DNA of 64,000 nucleotides. Origin: Nepenthes gracilis (taxonomy: Eukaryota; Streptophyta; Magnoliopsida; Caryophyllales; Nepenthaceae). Within the stretch, counting starts at the first letter, position 1, and each line of letters begins with the position of its first letter. Both the position numbers and the translations under genes were made by a program. The stretch spans positions 100,600-164,599 of the forward strand of contig BSYO01000023.1 of the NCBI GenBank assembly GCA_033239525.1. Direction: 5' to 3'. Positions 1 through 11,825 of the stretch are shown one piece after another. Below the pieces are notes generated by a model. That model was not told where the DNA came from, ran no database searches, and saw nothing but the letters and a program-made list of their open reading frames with translations.

Positions 1-57
1 TTACTACCCCCCTCAAAATCCCAATAGTGACCCGAAACCCATCTTCCCCCTTCTGAT

Positions 58-2079
58 TTTTTTTTTGGTAAGTAAGTGTGTAATTTGGATTAATGGGAGA
101 AAAAATTACAAAAAATTATGTTATAACTCCAAGTTTTTTGACTTGGAGTTAGACCATAAAACGCTAGGGCATACCCCGAGCAACTAGTACACCAGAGAAT
201 TTCTCAAAAAACCTAAGAGGAACTATCTAACAAAAGAACAAAAGAGAAAAACTGCCCGCAGGCAGCCAGAGGATCCATCAGCAGCAAGGCCGGCCACCTC
301 TCAATTTCCCACGCAAGAGCACAGCAGCCGGATACCAAAAACAAGAACAGCCCATCCAACATCAGCAGCATAGAGGGCTGCACATCAACATCTACACAGT
401 CAACATCAAGGTGTAGCAAGATCCCAACCAGTTCCTCGAAGTTTAAGATCAGCATGAGATTCTGTTCCTCGAAAAGCGCCCTGCAGGCACATTGCTGAAC
501 TGCAGACCCACCAGCAGAAACGAATTGTTCAGCAGTCAAATTTGCAGGCAAACAGGTTCCCAACCCAGCAAGACCTGCTTCCGAACACAGCTTCATTCAG
601 CAGCCTTCAATTGCTTTAGTGCACAAAAACATCTGCACCAATCCAGCAGCATAAAAGTCGAGTTCAAGGACAGCAGCAATTACAGCCCCAAAACAAGACA
701 GCATTCGAGCATTCCAGTAAACAGAGAACTTTGCATTACATCAGCAAATACTTCAGCATCAACACCGCAACACAGAATAGTGCTGAGGCAGAAACCATGG
801 GCTTCATCAGCAAACACTTACAACAAAACTCCCCACACCATAACAACAAGGCACCCAATACCAGCATAGCAAATACTTCAGCATCACAACTCCTCATCGC
901 TCCCAGCACCAGCATGAGTGTCCATGCAGGCCAGCGCTACCACACCCAACCGCATTAAAGACACTCCCATCCGCATATTGATTGTGGAGTTCAGCCCATA
1001 ACAATACTCTAGGAGGCAATGCAGCAAAACAGAGTTCCAAGAAAACTAGCAACAACGATCACATAGCTGCCTCAAACGTTGCACCAAACCATTGACATTT
1101 CATCAGCAGCCAAAAATTTGAGCATCAAAATTCAGGACAGCAAGCATGGGCCTCAGCAGATCTGCAACATCAAGCAGCAACCAGGCCATGAACCGAGAGT
1201 ATAACCGTGAGAGAACATACAAAACAGCAGCAATGATTGCTTTGGTGCACCAAAAACAGCCCCATCAACCAAGAAGTAGATCTACCAATTTTGGAGCCAA
1301 CGGCAGTTTCAGCCCCAGACCAGATAGCAGCAACACTACTGCACAGCCATCTTAAAAGTCAGCCAAACAGCATCGAAATAATGGACATCAGCAGCGAGCC
1401 AACAAAACCTGAGGCTGGATCCCAACACCATCATACACAAGCAACCAACCTTCCAATCCAATATGCCCAGAGGCAGAGAAACAACAGACTAAATGCAACA
1501 TCCATAGAAATAACTACTTCTGGCAGAGACAATATCAGATCAAGAAAATCGGTGGCAGCACAAGTCCATCTGCAAAACCCTCCAAGTAGCATAATGGATG
1601 GAACCAGATGCAACCATTGGCATCCGGTTTTAACGCAGCCCATTCAACAAACAGTATGAAATGCAGCACCTATGAATTAGCATCATATCCTGCGCCACCC
1701 ATTGATACCATTCTGCCCAAGCATCTCCAGCTCATTCCCCAAAACAGCATCAGCATAGACCAAACGAAGTAGCCACAAAACTCAGATATCAGTACACAGA
1801 CAGCAACAAGCTCCAGAGCACCAAATACCCAACTAACCATTAAGAAATCAGCACCTATCTAGTGAATTAAGCACCACATTCCCTGGATACAACCACACTT
1901 CACTAGCTCGCATCAACAAAGTCCCAACGGATCCAAAGGAGAGCCGAAATCATTGACCCCAATCCACACCCAGGCAGAACAAATGCAATATCAACAGCAA
2001 GGAAATTCACTTCAAGAATCCAGCATCAACAACCGTCAGTAGCCAACCAGCCAGGCTAAGCAGACACAATCGCACACTA
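58..2079 (-). repeat. Long non-coding 3' body and conserved 3' terminus of the - LINE
   Basis: This 2 kb stretch has no supported gene. It is dominated by CAGCA/CCAGCAA-like words on the + strand (TGCTG in the element's sense) and short open frames are incidental. The first 150 bases hold the conserved 3' domain: T-run, GGTAAGTAAG, ATGGGAGAAAAAAT, a hairpin at about 120-160, and the CGCTAGGGCATACCCCGAGC block. The body is homologous to 42305-44589 and, in reverse orientation, to 40171-42304, so it is a repeated element part. Confidence 0.75.
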
Positions 2080-2346
2080 TTTTTTTTTTTTTTGGGAGGG
2101 GAATGGGAGAAAGAATTGCGGAAAGGGACATAGCACTTTTCGAGCAACAAGATCCCTCAATACAAAGCTCAACACAAATAAGCCAAGACCGGGACCCAAA
2201 CCCCCAAAAGGGCCAACCGAACCAACCGGCAGCGAACGCAAAAACACCTCGCATGGAAGACAATAGCCGCCAAAGATCAGCCAGAAGGAAGGGGCAGCAT
2301 CATCTACAGATCAAACTCATCCCCTCATATATATATATATATATAT
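2080..2346 (-). other. Linker between ORF2 stop and 3' body, with internal oligo(A)
   Basis: In the sense of the LINE, ORF2 ends (MRWGI) and about 250 nt of linker follow to an A14 tract (T-run at 2080-2093) preceded by CTCCCATTCCCCTCCC. A (TA)n microsatellite at about 2328-2347 abuts the stop. The same junction of ORF2 tail, linker, oligo(A) and body recurs at 44590-44850. It is therefore an inherited part of the element, not a chance fusion. Confidence 0.7.
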
Positions 2347-3137
2347 TTAAATACCCCACCGCATCCGAGTCGACCTGGAGACATCCTTGTCAGGCACCTC
2401 GATGGTCTTTAGTTTAAGTCTCACAACATTAACCACTGAAGAGAAAATTTGGGAAATGTCCTGGGGGGGAGATTTTTGGAATATACGGTTATTTCGCTCC
2501 CTCCATATAAAATACACCGTGGCGGCCAGAGATAATCGTTTAGAGATAGCCAGAAGGTTCTTCCCTTTCCAGATAGAAGCAGCCCAAGATATGTTTTGAT
2601 TCCATTCAGGGTGAGGCCACAAGAATACTGAGTGTCTACGAATATTTTCCCATAAAGCTCTGGAGAATTGGCAAGAAAAGAATAGATGACCAAGATCTTC
2701 ATTTCCAGAGTTACAGAGAGAACATCGGGGAGACAAGTTTGGGATATAATGGAGGCGGTCCATGATATTCAATCTACCTTTAATGGCAAGCCAAAGGGTA
2801 AAAGCGTGGGACGGGATATGTGATGGACCCCACACCAAAATAGCCCAATTAACCTTCGGTTTGGGAGGATGGATGAGATGATACGCAGATTTAGTCGTGA
2901 ATTTGCCCATGCCATTCCCACTCCACCTCAATGTGTCTTTTTGATTACTTCTGGGGGGATTTTTCGGCATATTCATAGCAAGGTGGGATACCTCAGTGTC
3001 AAAAGGGTTAGGCCAAGACCAGCCATTATTCCTAATTATAGCGTCAACCTTAACATCCCGGTGCAAGCCCGAAACAAGCCGAGTACAATCAGTGCTCACC
3101 TCGCTGAGGGGACCAAGGGGGTGCCAGTTGTCGTGCC
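2347..3137 (-). pseudogene. LINE ORF2 C-terminal fragment (zf-RVT region)
   Basis: An open frame of about 260 codons encodes the C-terminus of a plant L1-type ORF2 protein. It contains the HDNWHPLGPLSE stretch, then WGPSHIPSHAFTLWLAIKGRLN and the zinc-binding CSLC...HLFFSC motif (zf-RVT), ending in RWGI. It joins 11826-15188 of the same element across the + LINE insertion. At its upstream edge (about 3137) the frame runs into a 22-bp stray LINE copy, so the residues encoded beyond about 3138 do not belong to it. No RNase H domain follows the zinc motif. It is a fragment without its own start and unlikely to make a functional protein. Confidence 0.8.
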
Positions 3138-3287
3138 AAGGGTTAGGCCAAGACCAGCCACCTCTGTCGATTTTGAATCCTGACGACACTGTTCATCTTC
3201 CCGGTGGTGTCTTCGTTTCCTTCCAGCTAATCCAGTTTCCCGTTTTCAAATCTAACTGAGCCCGACTTCAACCCCCTGCCGGCGCCC

Positions 3288-5330
3288 ATGGCGCCGGTCG
3301 ACCTCCCTCTGCATTGCTGTCCGAACTCCTCGAAGCTCTCCCCCCCCGACCTTCATTCGCCCTCTTATCTAAATACGATTTCTTCCGTCTGCTCTCGGCC
3401 CGCCACTCCCTGGCCTCATGGCCCCCAACCCCAATCCTGTTCTACCCATTCCACTTCCTCTCCGCACGTCGTTGCATCCCCATCTTCGTCCTCAGCGTTA
3501 TGCCGCCATAGCCAGATTCGCCGCTCCCTCTCTTCCCCTTCGGTGACGATGCTGCCCTTCTCTCTGCTTACTTCTCCTTCCCCGAATCTTCAACCCCCCC
3601 TAATTCCCACATCTCGTCCGGCCTCCTGGGCTCTCTTCCTTCCCTTTCCCCCTCGATTGCCTCTTTCAGCCATGGTGAGTCCCCCATTGATTATATGAAA
3701 GCGGGCTCTTGCTCTGTCTCTACGGGTCCGTCCGGTTCTTCCCTCTCGGCTGCCCTCCTCCACGGCGTCGGCTCCCCGGGGCCGTATGCCATGGTGATCA
3801 AATTAGCTCTCCTCTCAATCCGGGCGATTCTGGTTCGTGGCTTGCTCTCACGGATCTCCTTTAGGTTTGGTAAATCGGCGGGGAAGTGTGGAGAAGGATG
3901 TCTGCCCGTCTGGTCCTACGGCTTTTCTTCGGGACTTTGTGATCAACGGCTTGCCCACGGTTCGATTCAGACTTCCAAAGCCGGTGGGCCCTCCACTATT
4001 GATGTTTCTGGCGCCACCATTGATAGTGGCTCTTGCTCGCCAGGTGTCTCTTGGACATCAGTTGTTGAGAAAAGGGCTATTGGAGGTAAGTGTCCTCTGA
4101 AATTTTACCCTCCGATCACTTCCGACTTGGAAAATATCATATTATCCCCCCCTCCTGAGGTTATTAAACAGGGGTCGGACTTGTGGGGTACCACCCTTGT
4201 TGGTTACTTTGTTGGCGACCCCGTCCATTTTAATGTAGTTAGCTTTATCACAAAGAAAATCTGGAAAAGATTTGAACTGCAACATGTGGCCGGAAACGAA
4301 TCAGGTTTCTTTTTCTTCCGCTTCGCCTCAAGCCAAATGCTTGAAAAATGCTGGCTAATGGCCCGTGGTTGATTCTTTGGGCATGCTTTCTTTCTTAAAA
4401 AATGGTGGCCCGGTATGATGTTATCTCGTGAGGATCACAAATCCTTCCCTACCCGGATCACCATGTCGGGATCCCGGTTGAATCTTTGGACCCCATTGGG
4501 CTTAAGTTGGATCGAGAGTGCGGTAGGCAAACCTCTCTTTTTAGACCCAGTCACTGAAAAACTTGAACGTTTGGGTTTTGCGAGGGTTTGTGTTGAAATG
4601 GGGGTCAATGCCCCTCGGCCGGGATCTGTGAAGGTTCACGCTAGAGGCTGTGCCGATCACCCGTCTGATTATCTATGCGAAATCAAAATTGAGTACCAGC
4701 ATAGGCCGGCGCATAGGACCGTTTCTGAAAAGATTAGGAACAAGAATCACGCTTTCAAAAATTCTTGGATTCCAAAGCAAACGGTTTCTTCCCAGGGCAT
4801 CCTCCCATCTCCCGGCTCCCCTAGGATAGTCTCCCGTCCAAAATCTCCGGTTGGTGCGGCCCCCCTAACCATTGTTACTGAATGTAAGGCTATAACGACT
4901 TCTAACTCGTTTATAGCCTTACAGGAGGATTTTCATGAGCCTCCTCCCGGTCGCAATTGCTCGACTTTGTTCGGTGCACGGAGTTGGCGGTGGTCGACCC
5001 CATTCGGCCTCATAGACCTGTCGCTATCAACTCTCCTAGTCGTCCTCCTAAGTCATCTACCTCTCCCGAGACCGGGAGCCCCACTCGCCATCCCGAGCCT
5101 CCCGGTCCCCTTAAAATGAGGCCAAATGGATCTTCCTCTCGAACCGAGTTGTCGACTCTTCTAATCATCATCCTCCTCTCACACCAGATGCTACGATGGT
5201 CTCCACTCATCGTGATCCTCCCTATGGAACCCCTGGTTGCCTTAATAGTGCTGGCCCCTTCCCAAAAACTAAGGTGCGTGTCTCCGCTCGGAGGAATAAA
5301 AAATCTCGGGGTTTAAAAATCAGCCCCCCG
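3288..5330 (+). pseudogene. Degraded LINE ORF1 (DUF4283 protein)
   Basis: ORF1 of plant L1 elements encodes the nucleic-acid-binding partner of ORF2. The likely start is the ATG at 3288 in GCGCCCATGGCG, matching the ORF1 start at 51781. The N-terminal part is Pro/Ser-rich and frameshifted. The conserved core runs from about 4030 (SWTSVVEKRAIGG) through KQGSDLWGTTLVGYF to GNESGFFFFRFASSQMLEKC. A stop falls at 4370 and the frame resumes at 4415 (LSREDHKSFPTRI to RLGFARVCVEMG). No CCHC knuckle is visible. The C-terminus is frame-broken before ORF2. Several frameshifts and stops make it a pseudogene. Confidence 0.8.
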
Positions 5331-5341
5331 CACCCTCTATT

Positions 5342-8300
5342 CATGACTAGTATTGCTGTTGGAATGTGAGGGGCCTTAATGGGTTTGTAAAAGCCCATGA
5401 AGTCTGCTGACCTCATTAGCTCCCATAGGTGTAGCATAGCTGGCTTGGTGGAAACCAAAGTCGCGGAAAAAAACTCTTTGGCTGTTTCTACCAGAATTAG
5501 ACCCAATTGGTCTTGGATCATGAACTACTCTGCGTCCCCGAATGGTCGGATTTGGGTGGGCTGGGACCCCACCTTGGTTTCATGCAATGTTCTCGCCTTG
5601 GAGGATCAGGTCGTCCACCTTGAAGTCCTTTTCCTCGAGGAGAATACCCGTTGCTTTTTGTCTTTCATCTATGGTGCTAACTCTGAAATCTCTCGTAGGC
5701 TCCTTTGGGATAGCCTTCGGATGATGTCTAACCATCCGGGCAACCTCCCGTGGGCTGCTCTTGGGGACTTCAACGCCATCTGATCCCCTTCTGAGGCCTT
5801 GGGCGGTATCTGGCACAATAAAAGCTCGCTTGATCTACACCATTGTCTTAGAGATTGTGATCTTGACGACGTTTGCCATGAGGGTATGCACTATACCTGG
5901 AATGATGGCGCGATTCGTCCCTTCGCATATTGTAAAGCTTGATCGAGTGGTTGCGAATGGTCACCGGTTTGATAAATTCAGGCGGGCTAAGGCCCTCTTT
6001 CCCCCGCTAGCCTCTCCGATCATTCGCCCTGTATTCTTCTCACTTTCGGTTTTCCCCAGGAAAAGAGGGATGTTCCGTTTCAATAATTTCCTCACAAAAT
6101 CCCCAAATTTTCACCCTTTGGTTCTTTGAGGCTTGGTGGACGTCACCTTTGGATATCCGATGTTGGTGCTGGTGACTCGTCTTAAGTTGGTGAAAAGGCT
6201 CAAAAAGCTTAATGTCCACGAAGGTGATGTCCATGAGGAGGTTACCCTTTGAGGACAAAGCTTGAGGAGATTCAGGGTCAATCCCCTCCTAACCTTGTGT
6301 GTCACCTTGAAGAACGTAGATGCAAGGATGCCTACCTTGATGCGCTGGCCAAGGAAGCCGACCTTACTAAGCAAAAAGCTAAGTTAAGGTGGCTCAAAGA
6401 AGGGGATCGAGTGTAATAAATTCTTCTTTAAGATTAATGGAAACCATAATAAGAATCGGATCATCTCGCTCCTTGATCATGATGGGACTCCTACCAATGG
6501 AATCGAAAATGTCCAAAATCTGATTGTAGATCACTTTAGTAAGGCTCTTGGGACTGGTCGCACGTACGGGTCGGCCGACGCGGAGCGCATTCGCCCTTAC
6601 ATCCTCCACACGGTGCCTGAATCACTTATGGACCTTCTCGAAGGCCCTGTAAGTGACGAAGAGATTCGTAAGACCATTTTCTCTATAGGTGATTATAGAA
6701 CCCCGGGCCCTGATGGGTTCAGTGCCCTTTTCTTTAAGGATGCATGGGATATCGTGGGTCAATCTGTTTGTGAAGCAATCCGTGATTTCTTCACTCATGG
6801 TTTGCTCCTCAAACAAATGAACTCTACGATCATTAGTCTGATCCCTAAGATTCAGTCTCCTCGGCTGGTCTCTGATTACCGTCCCATTTCCTACTGTAAA
6901 GTCATCTACAAAGTTATCTCGAAGATCATTGCCAATCGTTTAAAGATGACGTTACCTTATCTGGTTGATAAGTGCCAGACGGCCTTTGTGGCGGGTCGCC
7001 AAATCAGTGACAACATTCTTCTGGCCCAAGAACTCCTCCACAAGTACCATCGGGTCAAGGTCCTCCTCATTTGTACTTTGAAAATTGACCTCATGAAAGC
7101 CTATGACTCTGTTCATTGGGATTTCATCATATCTGTCCGACCATCATGAACTTCCGCCCAAAATGATAAATTGGATTAGGCAATGTATTACCCCCCCTCG
7201 TACTCGCTCAATATTAATGGGGAAGCGGGGTTTCTTCAAAGGGGGTAAAGGTCTTCGCAAGGTGATCCAATGTCTCCTTACCTCTTTGTGTTGGTGATGG
7301 AAGTGTTGAATGGCATCATTGATCTTAAGGCCCGTAGGAATAATAATTTCACATTTCATTGGAAGTGTGAAGCGACTCATCTTGTCATGCTGGCCTTTGC
7401 CGATGACCTTCTCCTATTCTCTCAGCTGACGTATGCTCCATCCAGATTCTCAAGGAATGCCTTGAGGAATTCTATTGGCTTTTGGGTTTGTCGGCGAACA
7501 TAAATAAGAGTGAGACCTTTATCGCTCTAAAGACCCAGTACGATTTCGAACATTGTTGATGTTTTGGGCTTCAAAGTGGGCTCTCTCCCATTAGATACCT
7601 CGGTGTCCCTCCGATCTCTACCAGCTGTCGATTCGTGATTGCACGATCCTTACAGAAAATTACCCGACGCATTAAATCTTGGAAAAACAGGTGGCTCTCT
7701 TTTGGAGGCCGATTACAATTGATTGCATCGATTCTCTCATCTGTCCACCTCTATTGGGCTTCGATCTTCATCCTTCCTAAATCCATTCTTAAGCGGATCG
7801 ATTTGTATCTTGAGGCGATTTCTATGGAATGGATCTGCGGAAGGTAGGACTAATGCAAAAGTGGCTTGGTGACATCTGCTACCCAAAAGCGAAGGAGGAT
7901 TGGGTATCAAGCATTTGCAGGCTCAAAATAAAGCCCTCATCCGTAAACTCCTTTGGCGCATCCCGTCTAAAGACCCCGATTCGGCTTGGTCTTCTTGGGC
8001 CCACAAGACTAGAATCAAGGATCGGTGTATTTGGACTCTCAAAGTTCCCGACGCTTCCCGGAGTTGGAAGAAAATCATGAGTCTCCGTCCTTTCATGTAC
8101 GCCCACACCTCTAAGATCATCGGAGATGGCTTGGATACCTTTGTCTGGCATGACCACTGGCATCCTAGTGGCCCCCTTAATAGTGTTTGCTACGAACGCA
8201 TTCGTACTATCACTGGTCTATCGAGAGACGCCAAGGTATCCCAGATTATTAGAAATGACCAGTGGGCTTGGCCTAACCCTTATGATCAGGAGGTCTCGTG

Positions 8301-8936
8301 CTTAGCTGAAAACATGCCCCTTTACCTTCCCAATGCCGAGCGAAAAGACTCTCTTCGTTGGATTGGATGCCAAAATGGTATTTTTTCGACTAAGATCGCC
8401 TACCTCCTTTTTCACCCCCTAAGCCGAAAGTGGGTTGGACCAAATTAGTCGGGGCCCTCTTCATATCCCCGCCCATGCTTTTACCCTTTTGTTGGCAATC
8501 AAAGGCAGGCTTAATACATCCGACCGTGTTCACGGCATCTCGAATCTCTCTCTTTCCTGCTCTCTCTCTGTGACTCGGATGCTGAAAATCATGACCATCT
8601 TTTTTTCTCCTGTCCGTTCACTAAATCGATATGGACCACCATCCAAAGGAATGCCGGAATTTATTGGCCTTACCCAAACCTGTCACAAAACGTCATATGG
8701 GCTGCTCACATTTGGAAAGGAAAAAATCTATCTGCTGTGTCCAAACGACTCTCTCTAGCGGCGACTGTCTATTATATTTGGAGAGGACGAAACAACCGGG
8801 TGTGGAGAATCAAATGCCCTCAGGACATTTCCCTTTTATGCTCTCAGATATCAAATGCTGTTCGGGATAAGCTGAAGGTCTCTTTGCCCCGTGCTGGTCT
8901 CCAGCATCGCTCGTTAGCTAGGCGCTGGTTATTTTA
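5342..8936 (+). pseudogene. Degraded LINE ORF2 (endonuclease, reverse transcriptase, zf-RVT)
   Basis: ORF2 supplies the nick and cDNA synthesis for target-primed reverse transcription. The endonuclease begins at 5342 with a one-base loss in the IACWNVRGLN motif. It continues with GLVETKV (catalytic Glu), ALGDFNAI and an eroded SDH region up to 6130. Reverse transcriptase spans about 6610-7640, with GFSALFFKDAW, NRLKMTLPYL, GRQISDNILLAQELLHKY, KIDLMKAYDSVHWDF and the catalytic FADDLLLFS. The thumb-like RWLSFGGRLQLIASILSSVHLYWAS and zf-RVT regions follow. It ends RRWLF at 8936. Frameshifts around 5900, 6240, 7140, 7500, 7840 and 8440 disable it. Confidence 0.85.
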
Positions 8937-9110
8937 AAAAAAAAATTAAATTAAGCAAATTACTGATTTTTGTCCCTGGTCGTTTTGCTGTGGAGAAAAA
9001 AAAAATTGAGTGATGATATTGTCCCTGTTAGTTTTCTTGGAGAAAAAAAAAACAAAAAAAAATAAAAATAAAAATAAATAAATAAATAAATAAAAATATT
9101 ATTGATATTA
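8937..9110 (+). other. A-rich linker directly after the ORF2 stop
   Basis: An A11 run follows the stop within a few bases. Further A8-A10 runs follow, each preceded by GGAGA, then an (AAAT)n-like stretch at about 9050-9100. Equivalent A-rich linkers follow ORF2 in the other copies (40171, 49190, 61098). It is not the terminal tail, because 2.7 kb of element sequence follows. Confidence 0.7.
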
Positions 9111-11825
9111 CTGGCTACAGTGTTGTGGGCTGGTATTGCTATTTTCTTGGTGGCTTGGTTGAGGATTGGTTACCATTGTTGGTCTTGTTTCTCTCTGGAA
9201 ATTTAGTGGTGCTATGTGTGGAGTACTCAGCGGGTGTTCCTAGTTTTGGTTTTGTGTGGTTGATGAGGTTATCTCGAAATGTAGCTTTGTGGTTTGGGCT
9301 GCGAGTCGTGGTTGATCTTTGGATCTGAGTTGGTTTTTCTTTGGTTTGCGGGGGTCGCACTGTACTATTCTGGAGTGGATATGAGGCTGCAAAGGTAGAA
9401 GTTTGGCTGACACGCCGTGACTTGGGGCCTTTTTGCAATGCATTGTTGACTGCTTGTGTATGAGACATTGCTGCACTTGCTTTGGGTCAGATCTCTACGG
9501 GTTCTCGGTGTTATTGTTTCTTCTGTGTGGCTGATTAAAAGGTTTGAGATTGGAGCTACATGGTCCGGTCTGGATGTTGACTGGCCGCTTGCCTACCAGA
9601 ATCGGCTTCTTGATTCTTTTTGGGCAATTGTTGCTTTACAATAATTTGCCTTTTGCTGTCTCATCTTGAAGGACCTTGGAACTTTGTGCCTATTCTTGGC
9701 TGCCGGTGCTTTTTTGGATGACACGGATTTGGACCATATTGGTGATTTGGTTTATTATTTGGCTGATGGTGATTCTTTTGGTGATCATTTTGCTCCTTTG
9801 TGGTGTTTATGTTGCATTCTCTTGAGTGCTTCTTTGTCTAGGCTGCCTCGGCCGGTTTAGGTCTTGATATTGCTATGCAAATCTGCCGAGTGCACATTTT
9901 CTTTGGGAATGAGCTTGAAGATGGGGTCTTTGTGTCTTGCACTGGATCAATTATGGTGTTGTTCGGTCTATTCAAGCATTTTGAGGACTATGATTGCGGT
10001 TCTCATTGCTAATGGTTTTGCTGGCTCTCAGTTTGTGGTAGGTAAATGGATTGTTTCCTTGTGGCTGGGTGGCGATCGTAGGCAACTTCATCAAATCCGA
10101 TGATCGTCGGGGGCCGTTTTTAGTTTGAAGTGGCCATTCTCATTTGACACTGTGGCCGTCCTCATTTGCCGCCCGAGACCGATCTCGGCTTTGGTGGTGT
10201 TCAGGTTCTTGCCAGTTCTTTGCTAGTTCTACTGTAGATGAGACCCGTGAGTTGCTGATTTTGGTCTTTGGAGCATTATGGTGCTAAGCGATCTTTGCCG
10301 TGCCTCTATTTGTAAGTCACTGGGAGCAGATTGTTGCTATTTTTATGGGGTGTGGTTGGAGACCTGCTGGCCCAGCTTTGATGATGGACGCAATGCGGTT
10401 GGTGCAATGGTCTTTGTTGGAGTATGGCCATTGTTTTTGTTTATTAACACCGGATTGTGTTGCTACACAGTGCGACCATGGATTTAATGATTTTCTTTGC
10501 ATTTGGTTTTTGATGGAAATTCAGTTTGCGATCTTTGTGTTGATATACTTATGGCTTTGTCTTGCTTGGGGTTCTTGAAGCATGGGTAGCTGCTTTCGGT
10601 TTTGAAGCTGGGGTCAGTTTCTTGTACTATTTGGATGGCATTATGTAGGTCTTGGTCCCCATCTGCTGCTGTTGCAGGTCGGCGGTTGCCTGGTGCTTTC
10701 AATTTCAGCATCTTGCAGATCCTTTTGGATTTGTGGTGGCCCAATCTTTGAGTATCTTTTGTTGGCTTTGCCTTTGGCTGCTGAAGTGATGCTTCATTGA
10801 TATTTGGGTCTGTTGATTGTATGGACTATGTTATCTCTCGGCTGTCCGACCACTATGAAGGATTGCATTGGCGGTTTGATGCAGTGCGGATAGTTAGCCT
10901 TGGTGTGGTTTGGAAGAATCCCCATGTTCTTTGATGTTTCATTTATTCGGGCCAGTGTTGGGAGCTGTTAGTATTGCCGCCGTCTTGCTCTAATCCGATT
11001 GCTTACTGTGTTGTGCTTGAAATCATCATTTATGATGGGCTGGAAATATTCTAGTTCTGCGATTTTTGGCTGATGATCAATCGATGTCTTGGCTCGCAAA
11101 TGAAGTAACGGGATGGCATATTTGTTGTGCTTCTGCCGTCTTGACTCGGATTTCTTTGAAGTTGATGGCCTATCATCGCTCTTTGGTCTTTTGTAAATGT
11201 TGAAGCATGCAGGTTTACCAAAGTTGAAACATTGGTTTTGGGTTTGATGGTGTATTACATGCATTCAGCTTTTTGTCTGAGACCTCATGTTGCTGCCGGA
11301 GGTGCTGGATTTTCTTTGGTTTTGAAGGTTTGCTGTAATCTTTTTTTTTTTCTTTTTTGGAATGCTGGATTGAGGTTCCGTTTCTTTGTGGATTGATCTT
11401 ACTAGACTTGATTGGCTATGAGCATGGCTGATGTCTTTGCTTATCTTGCTGGGTGCGGTGCGTGCGGCTGGCCTTGCTTGCTCGAAGCAATTGAAAGCGC
11501 TATTATGCATGCTCCCTCATGGTGACTTTTGTCTGGTCTATAGTTTATGCTCTGTCTTGTTGAAGATCCTAGATGGATTGCTGTATCGTCTTCGTTGTTT
11601 TAGGAGTAGTTTTCTACGATCTTGCTAGTGTGAAAATGATGTCACTCCCATTTTCGGTTCTTGTGTCTGTTCTTTATGGTTTTCTCTTATGATGTAATCG
11701 TTGCTCGGGGCATGCCCTAGCACTTTATGTTTTAACTCTAAGTACAATACTTGGAGTTAAAACATTTAGTCTGTAATTTTTTCTCCCATGAATCCAAAAT
11801 ACTTACCTACCAAAAAAAAAAAAAA
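9111..11825 (+). repeat. Non-coding 3' body and conserved 3' terminus of the + LINE
   Basis: There is no credible coding sequence. The + strand is T/G-rich with TGCTG, TTGCTG and TTTGG words. The conserved terminus occupies 11700-11825: GCTCGGGGCATGCCCTAGC, a hairpin with a GU pair at 11727-11766, TTTTTTCTCCCATGAATCC and ACTTACCTACC (one substitution from the consensus), then A14. Confidence 0.7.

Larger units (their letters stand above)
3138..11825 (+). mobile_element. Near full-length + LINE (ORF1, ORF2, linker, 2.7 kb 3' body)
   Basis: It interrupts the - LINE: flanking - LINE sequence stops at about 3137 and resumes at 11826 (GGAAGGTGTCGG). It has a pyrimidine-rich 5' region with GCCGGCGCCCATGGCG around 3280, as at 51770. 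Degraded ORF1 is at 3288-5330 and ORF2 at 5342-8936, followed by an A-rich linker, a non-coding body and poly(A) at 11812-11825. A 22-bp copy of nearby LINE sequence (AGGGTTAGGCCAAGACCAGC...) sits at the 5' junction. No clear TSD was found, so the exact 5' end is uncertain by tens of bases. Confidence 0.8.

Noticed and set aside
58..80. GGTAAGTAAG after the T-run as a real host splice donor
   Set aside because: It is the reverse complement of the retroposon tail in every antisense copy; no exon is visible next to it.
1431..1643. Many 60-180 codon open frames in the non-coding bodies (for example 1431-1643, 37839-38309, 55125-55658)
   Set aside because: They are Gln/Ser/Ala-rich products of CAGCA repeats, occur on both strands, are not kept between homologous bodies, and show no known domain.
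2328..2347. (TA)n run as a promoter TATA element
   Set aside because: It is a microsatellite beside the ORF2 stop in the LINE 3' linker; the sister copy at 44850 lacks it.
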